Shown: positions 27,537 through 36,076 of the stretch, one piece after another
Position numbering within the stretch: position 1 is the first letter of the stretch
Layout of the letters: every line of letters starts with the position of its first letter
NCBI RefSeq assembly: GCF_039888675.1
Contig: NZ_JBDQQR010000002.1
Location: forward strand, 162,001 to 226,000
Direction: 5' to 3'
DNA: 64,000 nt
From: Mesorhizobium sp. CAU 1732
GTDB lineage: Bacteria > Pseudomonadota > Alphaproteobacteria > Rhizobiales > Rhizobiaceae
Program-made: the position numbers and the translations under genes
Notes under the pieces: generated by a model
Told to the model about the DNA's origin: nothing
Seen by the model: only the letters and a program-made list of their open reading frames with translations
Database searches by the model: none

Positions 27537-28808
27537 TCACACTTGTTCCGCGGGCCTGATCCGTATCCGCGTGATGCGGTTCTTGTCGCGCTTCATCACG
27601 ATGAAGCGCTTGCCGTGGAACGTGAAGGCCTGCCTCTCCTTTGGGATCGACTGCGTCTCGTGGATGACGAGGCCCGCGATCGTCGTCGCCTCCTCGTCGG
27701 GGAGGTTCCAGTCGAGTGCGCGGTTCAGATCGCGGATCGGCACGGAACCGTCGACCACGACCGAGCCATCGGCCTCCTGCTTGACGCCCTGAACATCCAA
27801 ATCGTGTTCGTCGGCGATCTCGCCGACGATCTCCTCGATGATGTCTTCGAGGGTAACGAGGCCTTCCACTTCGCCATATTCGTCGACGACGATGGCGAAG
27901 TGCGATTTTCGCCGCAGGAATGCGTTGAGTTGGTCCTGAAGCGTGGTCGTATCGGGCACGAACCACGGTTTGGAGGCCACTTTCGTGATGTCGATGCGCG
28001 AGAAATCGTTGCCGACGTCGTTGAGTGCCCGAAGCAGGTCTTTGGCATGCACCACGCCGACGATGTTCTCGGTGCTGCCCTTCCAGATCGGCATGCGCGT
28101 GTGCGGGCTCTGCAGGATTTCGCGGACGAGCGTTTCAGGCGGCTCATCCGCGCTGACCGACCGCATGTTCATGCGGTGGATCATGATGTCGGAGACTTCG
28201 AGTTCGTGCAGATCGAGCAGGCCGCCCATGCGGTCGCGATCCTGCTTGATGAATGACCCTTCCCTGTGAAGAACGGCAACGGTCCCTCTCAGTTCCTCGT
28301 GTGCCGACAGCATGCCGTCATTTATGGAAAGGCTTACGCCGAAGATGGATAGCATGTTGCGCACGATCCAGTTCACGGCACTCGAAAGCGAGCCGAACAG
28401 GAACACGGTGAGCCGCGCAAATGGTGAGACGAACAGAGCGAACTGTTCTGGCTTGGCGAGCGCCCAGGACTTCGGAAGGATTTCCGAGAAAATCACCAGC
28501 GTCACAGTCATGCCGATCGTGGCATAAACGACGCCGCTTTGCCCGAAAAGTGAAAGCAGCACGCTCGTTGCGAGCGAAGATGCGAGGATATTAACCAGGT
28601 TGTTGCCGATCAGCAGGGCGCCGACGAGCCTGTCCTTTCTCTCGATCAGTCGCTCGACGACGGCGGCTCTTCGGTCGCCTTGCGCTGCCAACGAGTGAAG
28701 ACGGGCCCGCGACACGGCCGTCATTCCCGTCTCGGTTCCCGAGAACAGGAACGAAAGGCAGACGCAAAACACTATTATGCCGATAGTGATCCAGATTTCC
28801 GGCGTCAT
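27537..28808 (-). CDS. CorC/HlyC family transporter-like protein (CNNM, CBS, CorC_HlyC)
   Basis: 423-residue membrane protein with an N-terminal CNNM/DUF21 domain (four hydrophobic segments in residues 1-150), two CBS domains (about 205-325) and a C-terminal CorC_HlyC domain. Signatures are FSGTETGMTAVSRARL and DEYGEVEGLVTLEDIIEEIVGEI. Family members take part in magnesium or cobalt efflux; older annotations say hemolysin. Its start overlaps the aroB stop (ATGA), so it is the third gene of aroK-aroB-corC. Confidence 0.93.
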   Translation of the reverse strand: MTPEIWITIGIIVFCVCLSFLFSGTETGMTAVSRARLHSLAAQGDRRAAVVERLIERKDRLVGALLIGNNLVNILASSLATSVLLSLFGQSGVVYATIGMTVTLVIFSEILPKSWALAKPEQFALFVSPFARLTVFLFGSLSSAVNWIVRNMLSIFGVSLSINDGMLSAHEELRGTVAVLHREGSFIKQDRDRMGGLLDLHELEVSDIMIHRMNMRSVSADEPPETLVREILQSPHTRMPIWKGSTENIVGVVHAKDLLRALNDVGNDFSRIDITKVASKPWFVPDTTTLQDQLNAFLRRKSHFAIVVDEYGEVEGLVTLEDIIEEIVGEIADEHDLDVQGVKQEADGSVVVDGSVPIRDLNRALDWNLPDEEATTIAGLVIHETQSIPKERQAFTFHGKRFIVMKRDKNRITRIRIRPAEQV

Positions 28809-29932
28809 CGGTCGAGAATCTCCCTCAGAAAGGCAAGCACCTCAGAAGCCGGCACATCGTTGGCAACGAACGACCTCCCCACGCCGCGCGTGAGGATAAA
28901 GGTGAGCGCTCCACGCGAGACCTTCTTGTCCTGCGCGATGTAGTCGAGCAGGCGCTCGGCATCCGGCAGGTCGCCAGCGATGTCGGCAATCGCCACCGGC
29001 AGCCCGACCTTGGCCAGATGCGCTTCGACACGGTGCGCGTCGTCCATGCTGCACAGGTTCATGCGGCTGGAAAAGCGGTGCGCCAGCGCCATGCCGATCG
29101 CGACGCCCTCGCCGTGAACCAGCCTGGCGCTGTCGTAACCGGTCGCCGCCTCCAGCGCATGGCCGAACGTGTGACCCAAATTGAGAAGCGCGCGATCGCC
29201 GGTCTCGAACTCGTCGCGGGCGACGACCTCTGCCTTCGCGCGACAGGATTCGGCGATGGCTTGAATGCGCGCGGCACCGCCGGCAAAGACCTCCTGCCAG
29301 TTCGCTTCGAGCCAGGAAAAGAAGTCCGGCCGGTCGATCAGGCCGTACTTCGCGACCTCGGCGTAGCCGGCACGAAACTCCCGTTCCGGCAAGGTGTCGA
29401 GTACGTCGGTGTCGGCGAGCACGAGGGAAGGCTGCTGAAAAACGCCGACGAGATTCTTTCCGCGCGCGGTGTTGATACCAGTCTTCCCGCCCACGGAGGA
29501 ATCCACCTGCGCCAGAAGCGATGTCGGCATCTGCACGAATTTCATTCCGCGCCGCACGATGCCGGCCGCGAAGCCCGCAAGATCGCCCACCACCCCGCCA
29601 CCCAGCGCGATGACGACGTCGCCCCGCTCCAGCCGTGCTTCCAACACGCCATCAACGACGCTCTCCAGCGAGGCGAAGCTTTTGCTTTTCTCGCCCGGCG
29701 TGATCGCGATCGTGGTCGATGCGATCCCCGCGGAGGCCAGCGCGTCGGACAAGGCCTGCGCGTGATGACGTGCGACATGCTCGTCGGTCACGATCGCGGC
29801 GCGTACTCCCGGCAGCCGCGCGGCGAGCTCTGTTCCAGCGCGCGCCATGAGCCCGCGTCCGATCAGGATATCGTAGGACCGCGAACCGAGTTCAACACGG
29901 ACGGTCTCGTCCACTGTGTCTGTAGAGATCAT
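28805..29932 (-). CDS. aroB: 3-dehydroquinate synthase
   Basis: Second shikimate pathway enzyme, 375 residues, NAD- and metal-dependent. It shows GEKSKSF, the NAD-binding loop [13 protein letters not shown], the [13 protein letters not shown] substrate segment and the zinc-ligand region [12 protein letters not shown] with [10 protein letters not shown]. The ATG at 29932 overlaps the aroK stop by four bases, which fixes the start despite a long in-frame upstream extension. Translational coupling of aroK and aroB is conserved in Rhizobiales. Confidence 0.97.
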   Translation of the reverse strand: MISTDTVDETVRVELGSRSYDILIGRGLMARAGTELAARLPGVRAAIVTDEHVARHHAQALSDALASAGIASTTIAITPGEKSKSFASLESVVDGVLEARLERGDVVIALGGGVVGDLAGFAAGIVRRGMKFVQMPTSLLAQVDSSVGGKTGINTARGKNLVGVFQQPSLVLADTDVLDTLPEREFRAGYAEVAKYGLIDRPDFFSWLEANWQEVFAGGAARIQAIAESCRAKAEVVARDEFETGDRALLNLGHTFGHALEAATGYDSARLVHGEGVAIGMALAHRFSSRMNLCSMDDAHRVEAHLAKVGLPVAIADIAGDLPDAERLLDYIAQDKKVSRGALTFILTRGVGRSFVANDVPASEVLAFLREILDR

Positions 29933-30531
29933 TCTGGCCTCGTATGGGCAGCGGATGTGATGCGTTCGAGATGGTCGCCGAGTGCCTGCAACGCTTCGTC
30001 GGCGATGATTTCGCGCTTGGTGTCGCGGGTTTCCACCGTAACGTCGGCCAAGGCATAGACGGGATAGCGATCCTGCATCAGTTGCTGCATGACACCACGC
30101 GGATCGGCGTTTTTGAGAAGCGGCCTGTTCTGCTTCTTGGCCACGCGTTCCATGAGAACGTCGAGATCGGCCTTGAGCCACATGGATATGCCGTATGAGC
30201 CGATCGCTTCCCGCGTCTGCGCATTCATGAACGCGCCACCGCCGGTCGAGACAACCCGTGGTCCTTCCCGCAGCAAACGTTCGATGACCCTCTGCTCCAG
30301 AGCCCGGAACTCGGGCTCGCCGTAGCGCTCGAACAGTTCCGGCACGCTCATGCGCGACACGGTCTCGATCTCATGATCGCTGTCGACGAAGGGAAGGCCC
30401 AGTGTCTGCGCCACCTTCCGCCCTATCGCGGTCTTGCCGGCGCCCATCAGGCCGACGAACACCACGACCCGCTTTTCCAGCATGGTGAGAACCGACGCCG
30501 ATGAGCGGCGTGTCTGTGATACGGTCGTCAT
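29929..30531 (-). CDS. aroK: shikimate kinase
   Basis: ATP-dependent phosphorylation of shikimate. The 200-residue P-loop enzyme has Walker A GLMGAGKT at about 27-34, the shikimate-binding DSDHEIE motif, STGGGAFMN, and the lid [10 protein letters not shown]. The first 15 residues ([15 protein letters not shown]) are an extension common in alphaproteobacteria. It leads the aroK-aroB-corC series. Confidence 0.96.
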   Translation of the reverse strand: MTTVSQTRRSSASVLTMLEKRVVVFVGLMGAGKTAIGRKVAQTLGLPFVDSDHEIETVSRMSVPELFERYGEPEFRALEQRVIERLLREGPRVVSTGGGAFMNAQTREAIGSYGISMWLKADLDVLMERVAKKQNRPLLKNADPRGVMQQLMQDRYPVYALADVTVETRDTKREIIADEALQALGDHLERITSAAHTRPE

Positions 30532-30777
30532 GATGGCCGGCTCCAGGCTTCAGCCAACGGAAAGCACTTCACATCCGCGTGTGCGATGCGCTGCAGAGTC
30601 CCGTTGGTGAAGGCAGAAGCGGTGCCCATCATATCTCCGTCCCTTTCGGGGCGGTAACGACATGAAAACCACTATCGCGTCAAGCATTGCCGCCGGGTTG
30701 CGTCACCATCCTTGAAATGGCCATGCAGGCGTCCCATAACGAGACGGGCTTGGAATGGATGGAGTTGCGGGAAAGAC

Positions 30778-30927
30778 ATGCCGACACTGTTCAGGTTTTT
30801 GACCACGCTGGCCATACTGGCAGGCTTGATCTATGGCGGCATGTACGCACTGGTATTTTATGTAGAGCCCAACAGGGGTGAGATGACGGTTCGAATCCCG
30901 CCCGAACGTCTAAATCCGGGCAACTGA
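30778..30927 (+). CDS. small membrane protein, unknown function
   Basis: 49-residue protein: MPTLFRFL, then a hydrophobic segment (about 8-28) and the tail EPNRGEMTVRIPPERLNP. The ATG at 30778 is preceded by GGGAAAG at SD spacing, and base composition matches its coding neighbours. Similar short proteins sit between xerD/aroK genes in Rhizobiales. It is divergent from aroK. Beyond membrane insertion, nothing can be assigned. Confidence 0.72.
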   Translation: MPTLFRFLTTLAILAGLIYGGMYALVFYVEPNRGEMTVRIPPERLNPGN

Positions 30928-30941
30928 ATACACGAGCCGGC

Positions 30942-31115
30942 CTATCGAACCAGTGCCATCGCTGCTGCGACGATGACGGCGAGCGCGAGAACACCGAGCG
31001 ATATCCACCAGAACCGTCTGGACTGTGCGGCCGACCGCCGGAAGCGCGGATCAGCAGCGCGATGATCCATCGCCATGCGAGCCGCATTCTGTACCGCGTG
31101 CATCTGCGAAATCAT
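30942..31115 (-). CDS. 57-residue single-pass membrane protein under an EcfG promoter
   Basis: Short protein: a basic, soluble N-terminal part (HAVQNAARMAMDHRAADPRFRRSAAQSRR) and one C-terminal helix (WWISLGVLALAVIVAAAMALV). The ATG at 31115 has GGAGAG upstream; another in-frame ATG lies 8 codons further up. A perfect EcfG promoter motif ends 37 bp before the start. It is therefore a likely general stress response member, possibly a tail-anchored protein. No homologous family is recognised. Confidence 0.72.
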   Translation of the reverse strand: MISQMHAVQNAARMAMDHRAADPRFRRSAAQSRRFWWISLGVLALAVIVAAAMALVR

Positions 31116-31151
31116 CACGTCTCTCCACCCAGATATCAACGTATGCGCAGG

Positions 31152-31176
31152 AACGTATTCCCCTACCTCATGTTCC
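31152..31176 (-). promoter_or_regulatory. EcfG promoter for the 57-residue membrane protein
   Basis: On the minus strand GGAAC (31176-31172), 16 bases, CGTT (31155-31152): an exact match to the alphaproteobacterial EcfG/SigT consensus, 37 bp before the ATG at 31115. Confidence 0.85.
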
Positions 31177-31198
31177 CAAAAAAATCTTCATGTTTGAT

Positions 31199-31223
31199 GG
31201 AACCACATGGTCAATCCTTCGTT
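31199..31223 (+). promoter_or_regulatory. EcfG promoter for the C-rich sRNA
   Basis: GGAAC at 31199-31203, 16 bases, CGTT at 31220-31223. No open reading frame follows; an RNA ending at an intrinsic terminator does. It is divergent from the neighbouring EcfG promoter at 31152-31176. Confidence 0.85.
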
Positions 31224-31229
31224 TAGGTG

Positions 31230-31358
31230 CATGTGGCCTGTTGTTTACAGCCCCTCCAAATCGCCCCCCCCCGACATGGATGGTGAGGCCACACACTGAC
31301 GATACCCCCCAATCGTCTCACTTCAGAGAAAGCTGGTCCACCGACCAGCTTTCTTTTT
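31230..31358 (+). ncRNA. candidate general stress response sRNA with two C-rich loops (GsrN-like)
   Basis: About 130 nt from the predicted EcfG start to the T-run. Helix TGTGGCCT (31232-31239) pairs with AGGCCACA (31286-31293). Inside it TCCA/TCG pair with CGA/TGGA around an all-C loop (31264-31271). A second hairpin GACGAT (31298-31303) with ATCGTC (31312-31317) presents ACCCCCCA. The 3' end is an 11-pair terminator hairpin (31328-31353) followed by TTTTT. No coding frame fits. Exposed C-rich loops under sigma-EcfG control recall Caulobacter GsrN; sequence homology to it is not shown here. Confidence 0.8.
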
Positions 31359-31431
31359 GTCTTGCGTCGGCGAAGGGTTGCGTTGGATAGCGGATTTATG
31401 CGCCACAGACCTGAAGCTGCGAGCAATCCGC

Positions 31432-32415
31432 TCACTCGATCTCGAAATTTCCGGCCGGAACCTCCAGGCGATAGTCGAGCCTGTCGCCGTCAAGGGTGAA
31501 TCCTGCCTTGCCTTCGAGCGACAACGGAACCACACGTTCCAGCGCAACGCTGCCGAACTGCTTGTGATCTTCAAGCCTGGAGGCATTCGTCCGTTCGCTC
31601 CAGGTCAGCACCAGAGTGCTTTCGCCATCCTCCCCCGCCTGAAGGATGCTCACCAGCGTGGCGACACCATGCGGTCGGGCAAGTGCCCCGTAGCTCATGG
31701 AATTGACGACGAGTTCGTGGAGGGCAAGGCCGATGTGCAACGCTGCGTTGGGATTGAGGTAGACGTCGATACCTTCGAAATGCACCCCGTCGTCCGCCTC
31801 GCCGCGAAAACGTGCAATCTGCCCTTCGACCAATGCGCTCAGCATGGCGCCGCGCCAGTTCGATGACGTCACCAAATCCTGGGACGAAGCGAGCGACTGG
31901 AGCCGGCCGCGGAAGCGATCGAGAAACACGTCGATCCGTGACGAATGACGCCCGGTCTGGGTCGCGATACTCTGAATGATCGCCAGCAAATTCTTGGAAC
32001 GATGGCTGACTTCACGCAGGAGCGTGCGCAGCGTCTGTTCGCGATGCTTCCGCTCGGTGATCTCGACGACCGTGGTGACGATGCCGTTTACAGTGCCGTC
32101 GTCGCCGTGGTCGGCATCGATCCACATGTCGAACCAGCGTCCGCCATCCGGCGTGTTGTCCCGGAACTCAAGCGTATCGGGCGTGCCCGTGGCAAGCACG
32201 GCACGCTTGCGGTCCATGATCCGGTCTGCCGACGCCAGGGGTAGAAACTGGCTGTCGATCTTGCCTGTAATGTCACCGCCGGCCCAGCCGTCCGGGATGT
32301 TTTGACCCCATTGAACCTGAAGATCGGGAGACTGGTAGAACACGATGATTCCCGCATTGCGCAACGCATGCAGGAGCCCTCTCCCCAAATCGACACTCTG
32401 CTTTGGGGATCGCAT
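31432..32415 (-). CDS. HWE/HisKA_2-type sensor histidine kinase
   Basis: 327-residue kinase with no obvious membrane segment. Residues 10-120 look like a PAS domain ending in the usual TTVVEITERKHREQ connector. The phospho-acceptor His138 is in REVSHRSKNLLAIIQSIA, and the N box is HELVVNSMSYGALARPHG near 233. Such kinases commonly phosphorylate PhyR or single-domain receivers in the general stress response. The position 0.6 kb from phyR makes it a PhyK-type candidate. The ATG at 32415 starts the family-like region. Confidence 0.87.
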   Translation of the reverse strand: MRSPKQSVDLGRGLLHALRNAGIIVFYQSPDLQVQWGQNIPDGWAGGDITGKIDSQFLPLASADRIMDRKRAVLATGTPDTLEFRDNTPDGGRWFDMWIDADHGDDGTVNGIVTTVVEITERKHREQTLRTLLREVSHRSKNLLAIIQSIATQTGRHSSRIDVFLDRFRGRLQSLASSQDLVTSSNWRGAMLSALVEGQIARFRGEADDGVHFEGIDVYLNPNAALHIGLALHELVVNSMSYGALARPHGVATLVSILQAGEDGESTLVLTWSERTNASRLEDHKQFGSVALERVVPLSLEGKAGFTLDGDRLDYRLEVPAGNFEIE

Positions 32416-32687
32416 GTTGACGCCGTCGTTGCCTCTGCTCGCTATGCTTCCAGCTCCTGTGAGACGCCGCGAACACCTTGCGCGAACATGATGTCCGGGC
32501 GTTCGTCGTTGTCTGTTGATGGATATGGTCGAGGCAAAAGATGATCCATAAATGCAACGCCGCCGAACGATACAAGACAAGGTCCTGCACCATCCGGCGG
32601 GTGACGGAGCGCGAGCTGAGGGGACTGCACGCTTCGCCGCTCGTGGGCGCTGCCTGTGTTGTGGCGCACCGAACTCTCCTCAGCCGC

Positions 32688-32855
32688 TCAACCCACCCGA
32701 CGCATGAGGCCAGCGATCAACGAGATGACCAGGAATGCGAGGAAGATGAAGAAAAGGATCTGCGCCAGGCCGGCTGACGCACCGGCGATGCCGCCGAATC
32801 CCAACGCGCCGGCGATGATCGCGACAACGAGGAAAACAAGCGCCCAGTACAGCAT
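32688..32855 (-). CDS. DUF1328 small membrane protein (YtjA-like)
   Basis: 55-residue protein made of two hydrophobic helices separated by [32 protein letters not shown] is the classic DUF1328 start. The ATG at 32855 has a strong AAGGAG, and a perfect EcfG promoter lies immediately upstream. DUF1328 members are widespread stress-induced membrane proteins of unknown activity. It is the first gene downstream of phyR on the same strand. Confidence 0.92.
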   Translation of the reverse strand: MLYWALVFLVVAIIAGALGFGGIAGASAGLAQILFFIFLAFLVISLIAGLMRRVG

Positions 32856-32883
32856 GGGTATCTCCTTGGAAATGATGCTGGAA

Positions 32884-32908
32884 AACGTCCATTGACAGTT
32901 TTTGTTCC
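32884..32908 (-). promoter_or_regulatory. EcfG promoter for the DUF1328 gene
   Basis: On the minus strand GGAAC (32908-32904), 16 bases, CGTT (32887-32884), 29 bp before the ATG at 32855. Confidence 0.88.
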
Positions 32909-32998
32909 GGAAACCCACCGTCGGGTGGCAAGTTTCTTGAGCAAAGAGAAGGCCGCTCAACGGCGGCCTTGCTCGATCGAATCATTCGCGCATTTGGA

Positions 32999-33793
32999 TC
33001 AGGCCGCAGCCTTCGCCTGACGATCGAAAAAGAGTGCCTGGCTGATCAGGGCCTTGACCATATCGGGGTTAAACGGCTTGGTCACGAGGAAAGCCGGCTC
33101 CGGACGTTCACCCGTCAAAAGACGCTCCGGAAATGCTGTGATGAAAATGACCGGGACCGGCGCCGAGGCCAGAATCTCGTTCACGGCATCGATGCCGGAC
33201 GACCCATCGGCAAGCTGGATGTCGGCAAGGACCATCTTTGGCTTGGTGCTGGAAAACAGCGCGACGGCTTCCTTGTGGGTGCGCGCGGTGCCCACGACGC
33301 GGTGCCCGAGGCCTTCGACCATCTGCTCGATGTCCATGGCGATCAGCGGCTCATCCTCGATGATGAGAACGTCGGTAGCAACCTGACGCGAAATCTCGTC
33401 GCTGGCTTCCGAGAGAAGCGTGGAGAATTTCGAGACATCGACGCCGAGAACTTCTGCCGCCTCGGATTCGGAGAACCCCTCGACCGCCACAAGCAGGAAC
33501 GACTGGCGCGGAAGCGGTGCAAGCGCGGACAGGTTTGCCGCCGCGCGGCTTTCCCACGAAGGGCTGCTGTCGATATCAGGCACGCGAATGCTCACCGATG
33601 TGAAGAGCTTGGTGAAAACGCGGTAGAGAGCGATCCGATCGCTGGAGAGCTTCGGAAAAACGCTCACGTCTGCAATGATCGCCTCGAGCGTTGCAGCGAC
33701 CAAAGCGTCGCCACTCGCCTGTGAGCCGGTTACAGCGCGGGAAAAGCGCCTCAAAAATGGCAGATGCGGCGCGATCCGTGCGGACAAACTCAT
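32999..33793 (-). CDS. phyR: general stress response anti-anti-sigma response regulator PhyR
   Basis: 264 residues: an N-terminal sigma-like domain (about 1-130, with LPRQSFLLVAVEGFSESEAAEVLG resembling sigma region 4) fused to a C-terminal receiver (VLIIEDEPLIAMDIEQM onward). The phospho-acceptor Asp lies in VLADIQLADGSSG, followed by FITAFPERLL and the Lys in VTKPFNPD. When phosphorylated, PhyR sequesters NepR and frees EcfG. It diverges from nepR-ecfG, the canonical layout, with back-to-back EcfG promoters in between. Confidence 0.97.
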   Translation of the reverse strand: MSLSARIAPHLPFLRRFSRAVTGSQASGDALVAATLEAIIADVSVFPKLSSDRIALYRVFTKLFTSVSIRVPDIDSSPSWESRAAANLSALAPLPRQSFLLVAVEGFSESEAAEVLGVDVSKFSTLLSEASDEISRQVATDVLIIEDEPLIAMDIEQMVEGLGHRVVGTARTHKEAVALFSSTKPKMVLADIQLADGSSGIDAVNEILASAPVPVIFITAFPERLLTGERPEPAFLVTKPFNPDMVKALISQALFFDRQAKAAA

Positions 33794-33852
33794 AATGTGG
33801 CGTCTCCCTCAGGCAGGTACTGTAGCAGAAATGATGCATACTTCGGGCTTAG

Positions 33853-33877
33853 AACGCGTCGATACCAAAAAAGTTCC
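33853..33877 (-). promoter_or_regulatory. EcfG promoter for phyR
   Basis: On the minus strand GGAAC (33877-33873), 16 bases, CGTT (33856-33853), about 60 bp before the phyR ATG. This supports positive feedback of EcfG on its own activator. Confidence 0.92.
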
Positions 33878-33885
33878 AAGAATGT

Positions 33886-33910
33886 GGAACGTTTTCCCGA
33901 CAGCCACGTT
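33886..33910 (+). promoter_or_regulatory. EcfG promoter for nepR-ecfG
   Basis: GGAAC (33886-33890), 16 bases, CGTT (33907-33910). Its -35 element lies only 8 bases from that of the phyR promoter, so RNA polymerases on the two promoters may compete. The leader to nepR is about 105 nt. Confidence 0.92.
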
Positions 33911-34021
33911 TGAATTTCCGACTGATCGTTCCGGTCCGCCGATCTGCGCTATTCGTGCGTTTCGCGTCGAGATTGGAGCAGCCGAAACCGGGCGGCGAAT
34001 TTTGGGGTGAAGAGACACAAT

Positions 34022-34228
34022 ATGAAGCCAAATATCCAAGCAGCTTCCGACGGGCATCTCAAGCCGGGACGAAGCGGTGAACCGCTCGGGTCGAATTCCG
34101 AGATCGGGCGCAAACTCAAGCAATATTATGACGAGATCGTTTCGGAAGATGTTCCCGACAGGTTCGCGGACCTGCTGAAGCAGCTCGAGAAGCGGGAAGA
34201 GTCCGACGCGTCTCGCGAAGGAGCATGA
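34022..34228 (+). CDS. nepR: anti-sigma factor NepR
   Basis: 68-residue anti-sigma factor that holds EcfG inactive. The conserved NepR core is IGRKLKQYYDEIVSEDVPDRFADLLKQLE (residues about 26-54), flanked by disordered-looking ends. The ATG at 34022 follows a GAAGAGA; a GTG 15 bases upstream is an alternative. The stop overlaps the ecfG start (ATGA), ensuring balanced synthesis of sigma and anti-sigma. Confidence 0.95.
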   Translation: MKPNIQAASDGHLKPGRSGEPLGSNSEIGRKLKQYYDEIVSEDVPDRFADLLKQLEKREESDASREGA

Positions 34229-34779
34229 CGATGGCGGATGGTTCGTCTTTCAAGAACGACCTGCTAAGCGCCATCCCGAGCTTGCGCGCCTTCGCGATGT
34301 CGCTGGCACAGAATGCCGACAAGGCAGACGATCTGGTCCAGGAAACACTGGTGAAGGCCTGGGACAAGCAGGCGTCGTTTCAGCCAGGCACGAATCTGAA
34401 GGCCTGGGTGTTCACGATCCTGCGCAACGAGTTCTATTCGCAGATGCGCAAGCGCGGACGCGAAGTGCAGGACAGCGATGGCGTCATCACGGCCCGTCTT
34501 GCGGTTCACCCGAGCCAGCAGGGATCCATGGACCTCGACGATTTCCGGGCAGCTCTCGAAACGTTGCCAGGCGATCAGCGCGAAGCGATCATCCTCATCG
34601 GTGCGTCGGGCTTTTCCTATGAGGAAGCCGCCGAGATTTGCGGATGTGCGGTCGGTACGATCAAGAGCCGGGTCAGCCGGGCGCGCGGCAGGCTTCAGGA
34701 AATCCTCAACGTGGCGGGTGAAGCCGACTACGGACCCGACGCGATCTCCTCTCAGGTCATGGGATCAAACGCCGCCTGA
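34225..34779 (+). CDS. ecfG: general stress response ECF sigma factor EcfG
   Basis: 184-residue ECF sigma factor. Region 2 is SLAQNADKADDLVQETLVKAWDKQASFQPGTNLKAWVFTILRN, and region 4 is LPGDQREAIILIGASGFSYEEAAEICGCAVGTIKSRVSRARGRL. It directs transcription from GGAAC...CGTT promoters, ten of which occur in this window. The start at 34225 has AAGGAG. Its last 28 bp overlap the convergent receiver gene. Confidence 0.97.
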   Translation: MTMADGSSFKNDLLSAIPSLRAFAMSLAQNADKADDLVQETLVKAWDKQASFQPGTNLKAWVFTILRNEFYSQMRKRGREVQDSDGVITARLAVHPSQQGSMDLDDFRAALETLPGDQREAIILIGASGFSYEEAAEICGCAVGTIKSRVSRARGRLQEILNVAGEADYGPDAISSQVMGSNAA

Positions 34780-35165
34780 CTTTTCGCGTTCTGGCGCGAA
34801 ATCGCCCTGCCAAGGGCTTCGATCAGGATTTTTCCCGCATAGGGCTTGCTGATGACCTCGACGCCGGCGACGGCGTCGAACATCCCCTCATTGTGCGCAT
34901 ACCCTGTGGCGAACACGAACGGAATGTCTCGCTCGATCAAGCCGCTAGCGAAGTCGAGCGTGGAATGGCCGCCCAGCATGACATCGACGATTGCTGCGTG
35001 GAACCGCTTGCCGTCAAGCGGGTCGGGCCCGAGTTCCTGCACATTGCGGGCAATGACGACTTCGACCGCACCGTGGTCGTAACACAATTGCTCGACATCC
35101 ATGGCAATCAGGTACTCGTCTTCCATGACGAGCACACGCATGCCGTCCAATCGAATGTCGCGCAA
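34752..35165 (-). CDS. single-domain response regulator, FAT GUY type
   Basis: 137-residue receiver with no output domain. Acidic residues are in VMEDEYLIAMD, the phospho-acceptor Asp in AAIVDVMLGGHS, and the block FVFATGYAHNEGM carries the FATGY hallmark of FAT GUY receivers (such as SdrG) that work in general stress signalling; the Lys is in ISKPYAG. A TTG start at 35165 is preferred: GGAGG stands 7 bases before it and LRDIRLDG is retained. An ATG at 35141 is possible. It is convergent with ecfG, overlapping 28 bp. Confidence 0.85.
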   Translation of the reverse strand: MRDIRLDGMRVLVMEDEYLIAMDVEQLCYDHGAVEVVIARNVQELGPDPLDGKRFHAAIVDVMLGGHSTLDFASGLIERDIPFVFATGYAHNEGMFDAVAGVEVISKPYAGKILIEALGRAISRQNAKSQAAFDPMT

Positions 35166-35315
35166 TGAGATGCCTCCGAAAAACACGGTAAGTGCACCTG
35201 ATGAGCATGAGTTGTCATTTAAAAAAGACGCACACGCAACTGTGGCGCAGATGCTACATTCATCGCATCGCCGGCGCCGAGCTGTGCTTGGTCTGATATA
35301 GAGGTTTGGGGCGTC

Positions 35316-36071
35316 ATGGCTGATATTCCGGTACAATCCGAGCGCAAATATTCGTGCGAGAAATGCCCGTTGATGCGCCGAAAACTGTTCCGGGACTTCA
35401 ACACGAAGGAGTTGTCGTTCGTTTCGCGCTTCAAGCGCGGCGAACTGAGCGTCGACAAGGGCGCCACAATTCTCTCGGAGGGAACACGCAACCCGCATCT
35501 TTATACGGTGCTCGTCGGATGGGGATTTCGGTACAAACTCCTGCCGGACGGGCGCCGGCAGATCGTCAACTTCGTCATGCCGGGCGATCTTGTCGGTCTC
35601 CAAGGCAGCCTGATGGGCGAAATGCAGCACTCGATCGAGGCGCTTTCGCCCATGACCTTGTGCGTGTTCGAGCGCGGGGAGTTGATGTCGCTCTACCACG
35701 AGCATCCCGAACTCGCTTATGACGTCACCTGGATTGCCTCGCGCGAGGAAAGCATGCTCGACGAGAACCTGTTGAGCGTCGGGCGCCGCACCGCCATCGA
35801 GCGCCTTGCCTATCTCGTCGCGTTCCTGGTGAGCCGGGCCAGCGCCGTGGGCCTCATCAACGGCGACACGCTCGAGCTTCCCATCACGCAGCAGCATGTG
35901 GCCGATACGCTCGGGCTATCGCTGGTTCACACCAACAAGACGGTGCGCAAGCTGATCGACCGCAAGATGCTGCGTTGGCGCGATCGGGGCTGCGAGGTAC
36001 TGGATATCGATGGCCTGACGACGCTGGCTCGCTGGGAAGGACCCGGCGAGACGATCCGCCCGTTCATCTGA
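35316..36071 (+). CDS. Crp/Fnr family transcriptional regulator
   Basis: 251 residues: a cyclic-nucleotide-binding-like beta barrel (about 35-140) and a C-terminal helix-turn-helix (LPITQQHVADTLGLSLVHTNKTVRKL near 190-215). Two N-terminal cysteines (YSCEKCPLM) are present, but there is no full Fnr-type four-Cys set, so an oxygen-sensing cluster is not supported. The Crp cAMP-contact motif is absent. Relatives often adjoin rhizobial stress loci. It has no EcfG motif upstream. Confidence 0.9.
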   Translation: MADIPVQSERKYSCEKCPLMRRKLFRDFNTKELSFVSRFKRGELSVDKGATILSEGTRNPHLYTVLVGWGFRYKLLPDGRRQIVNFVMPGDLVGLQGSLMGEMQHSIEALSPMTLCVFERGELMSLYHEHPELAYDVTWIASREESMLDENLLSVGRRTAIERLAYLVAFLVSRASAVGLINGDTLELPITQQHVADTLGLSLVHTNKTVRKLIDRKMLRWRDRGCEVLDIDGLTTLARWEGPGETIRPFI

Positions 36072-36076
36072 CGGCC

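Noticed and set aside
31261..31320. Sequencing artefact at the nine-C run
   Set aside because: The run sits exactly in a hairpin loop flanked by pairing bases, and a second C6 loop nearby shows the same design, so it is treated as real, though the exact count of C may vary.
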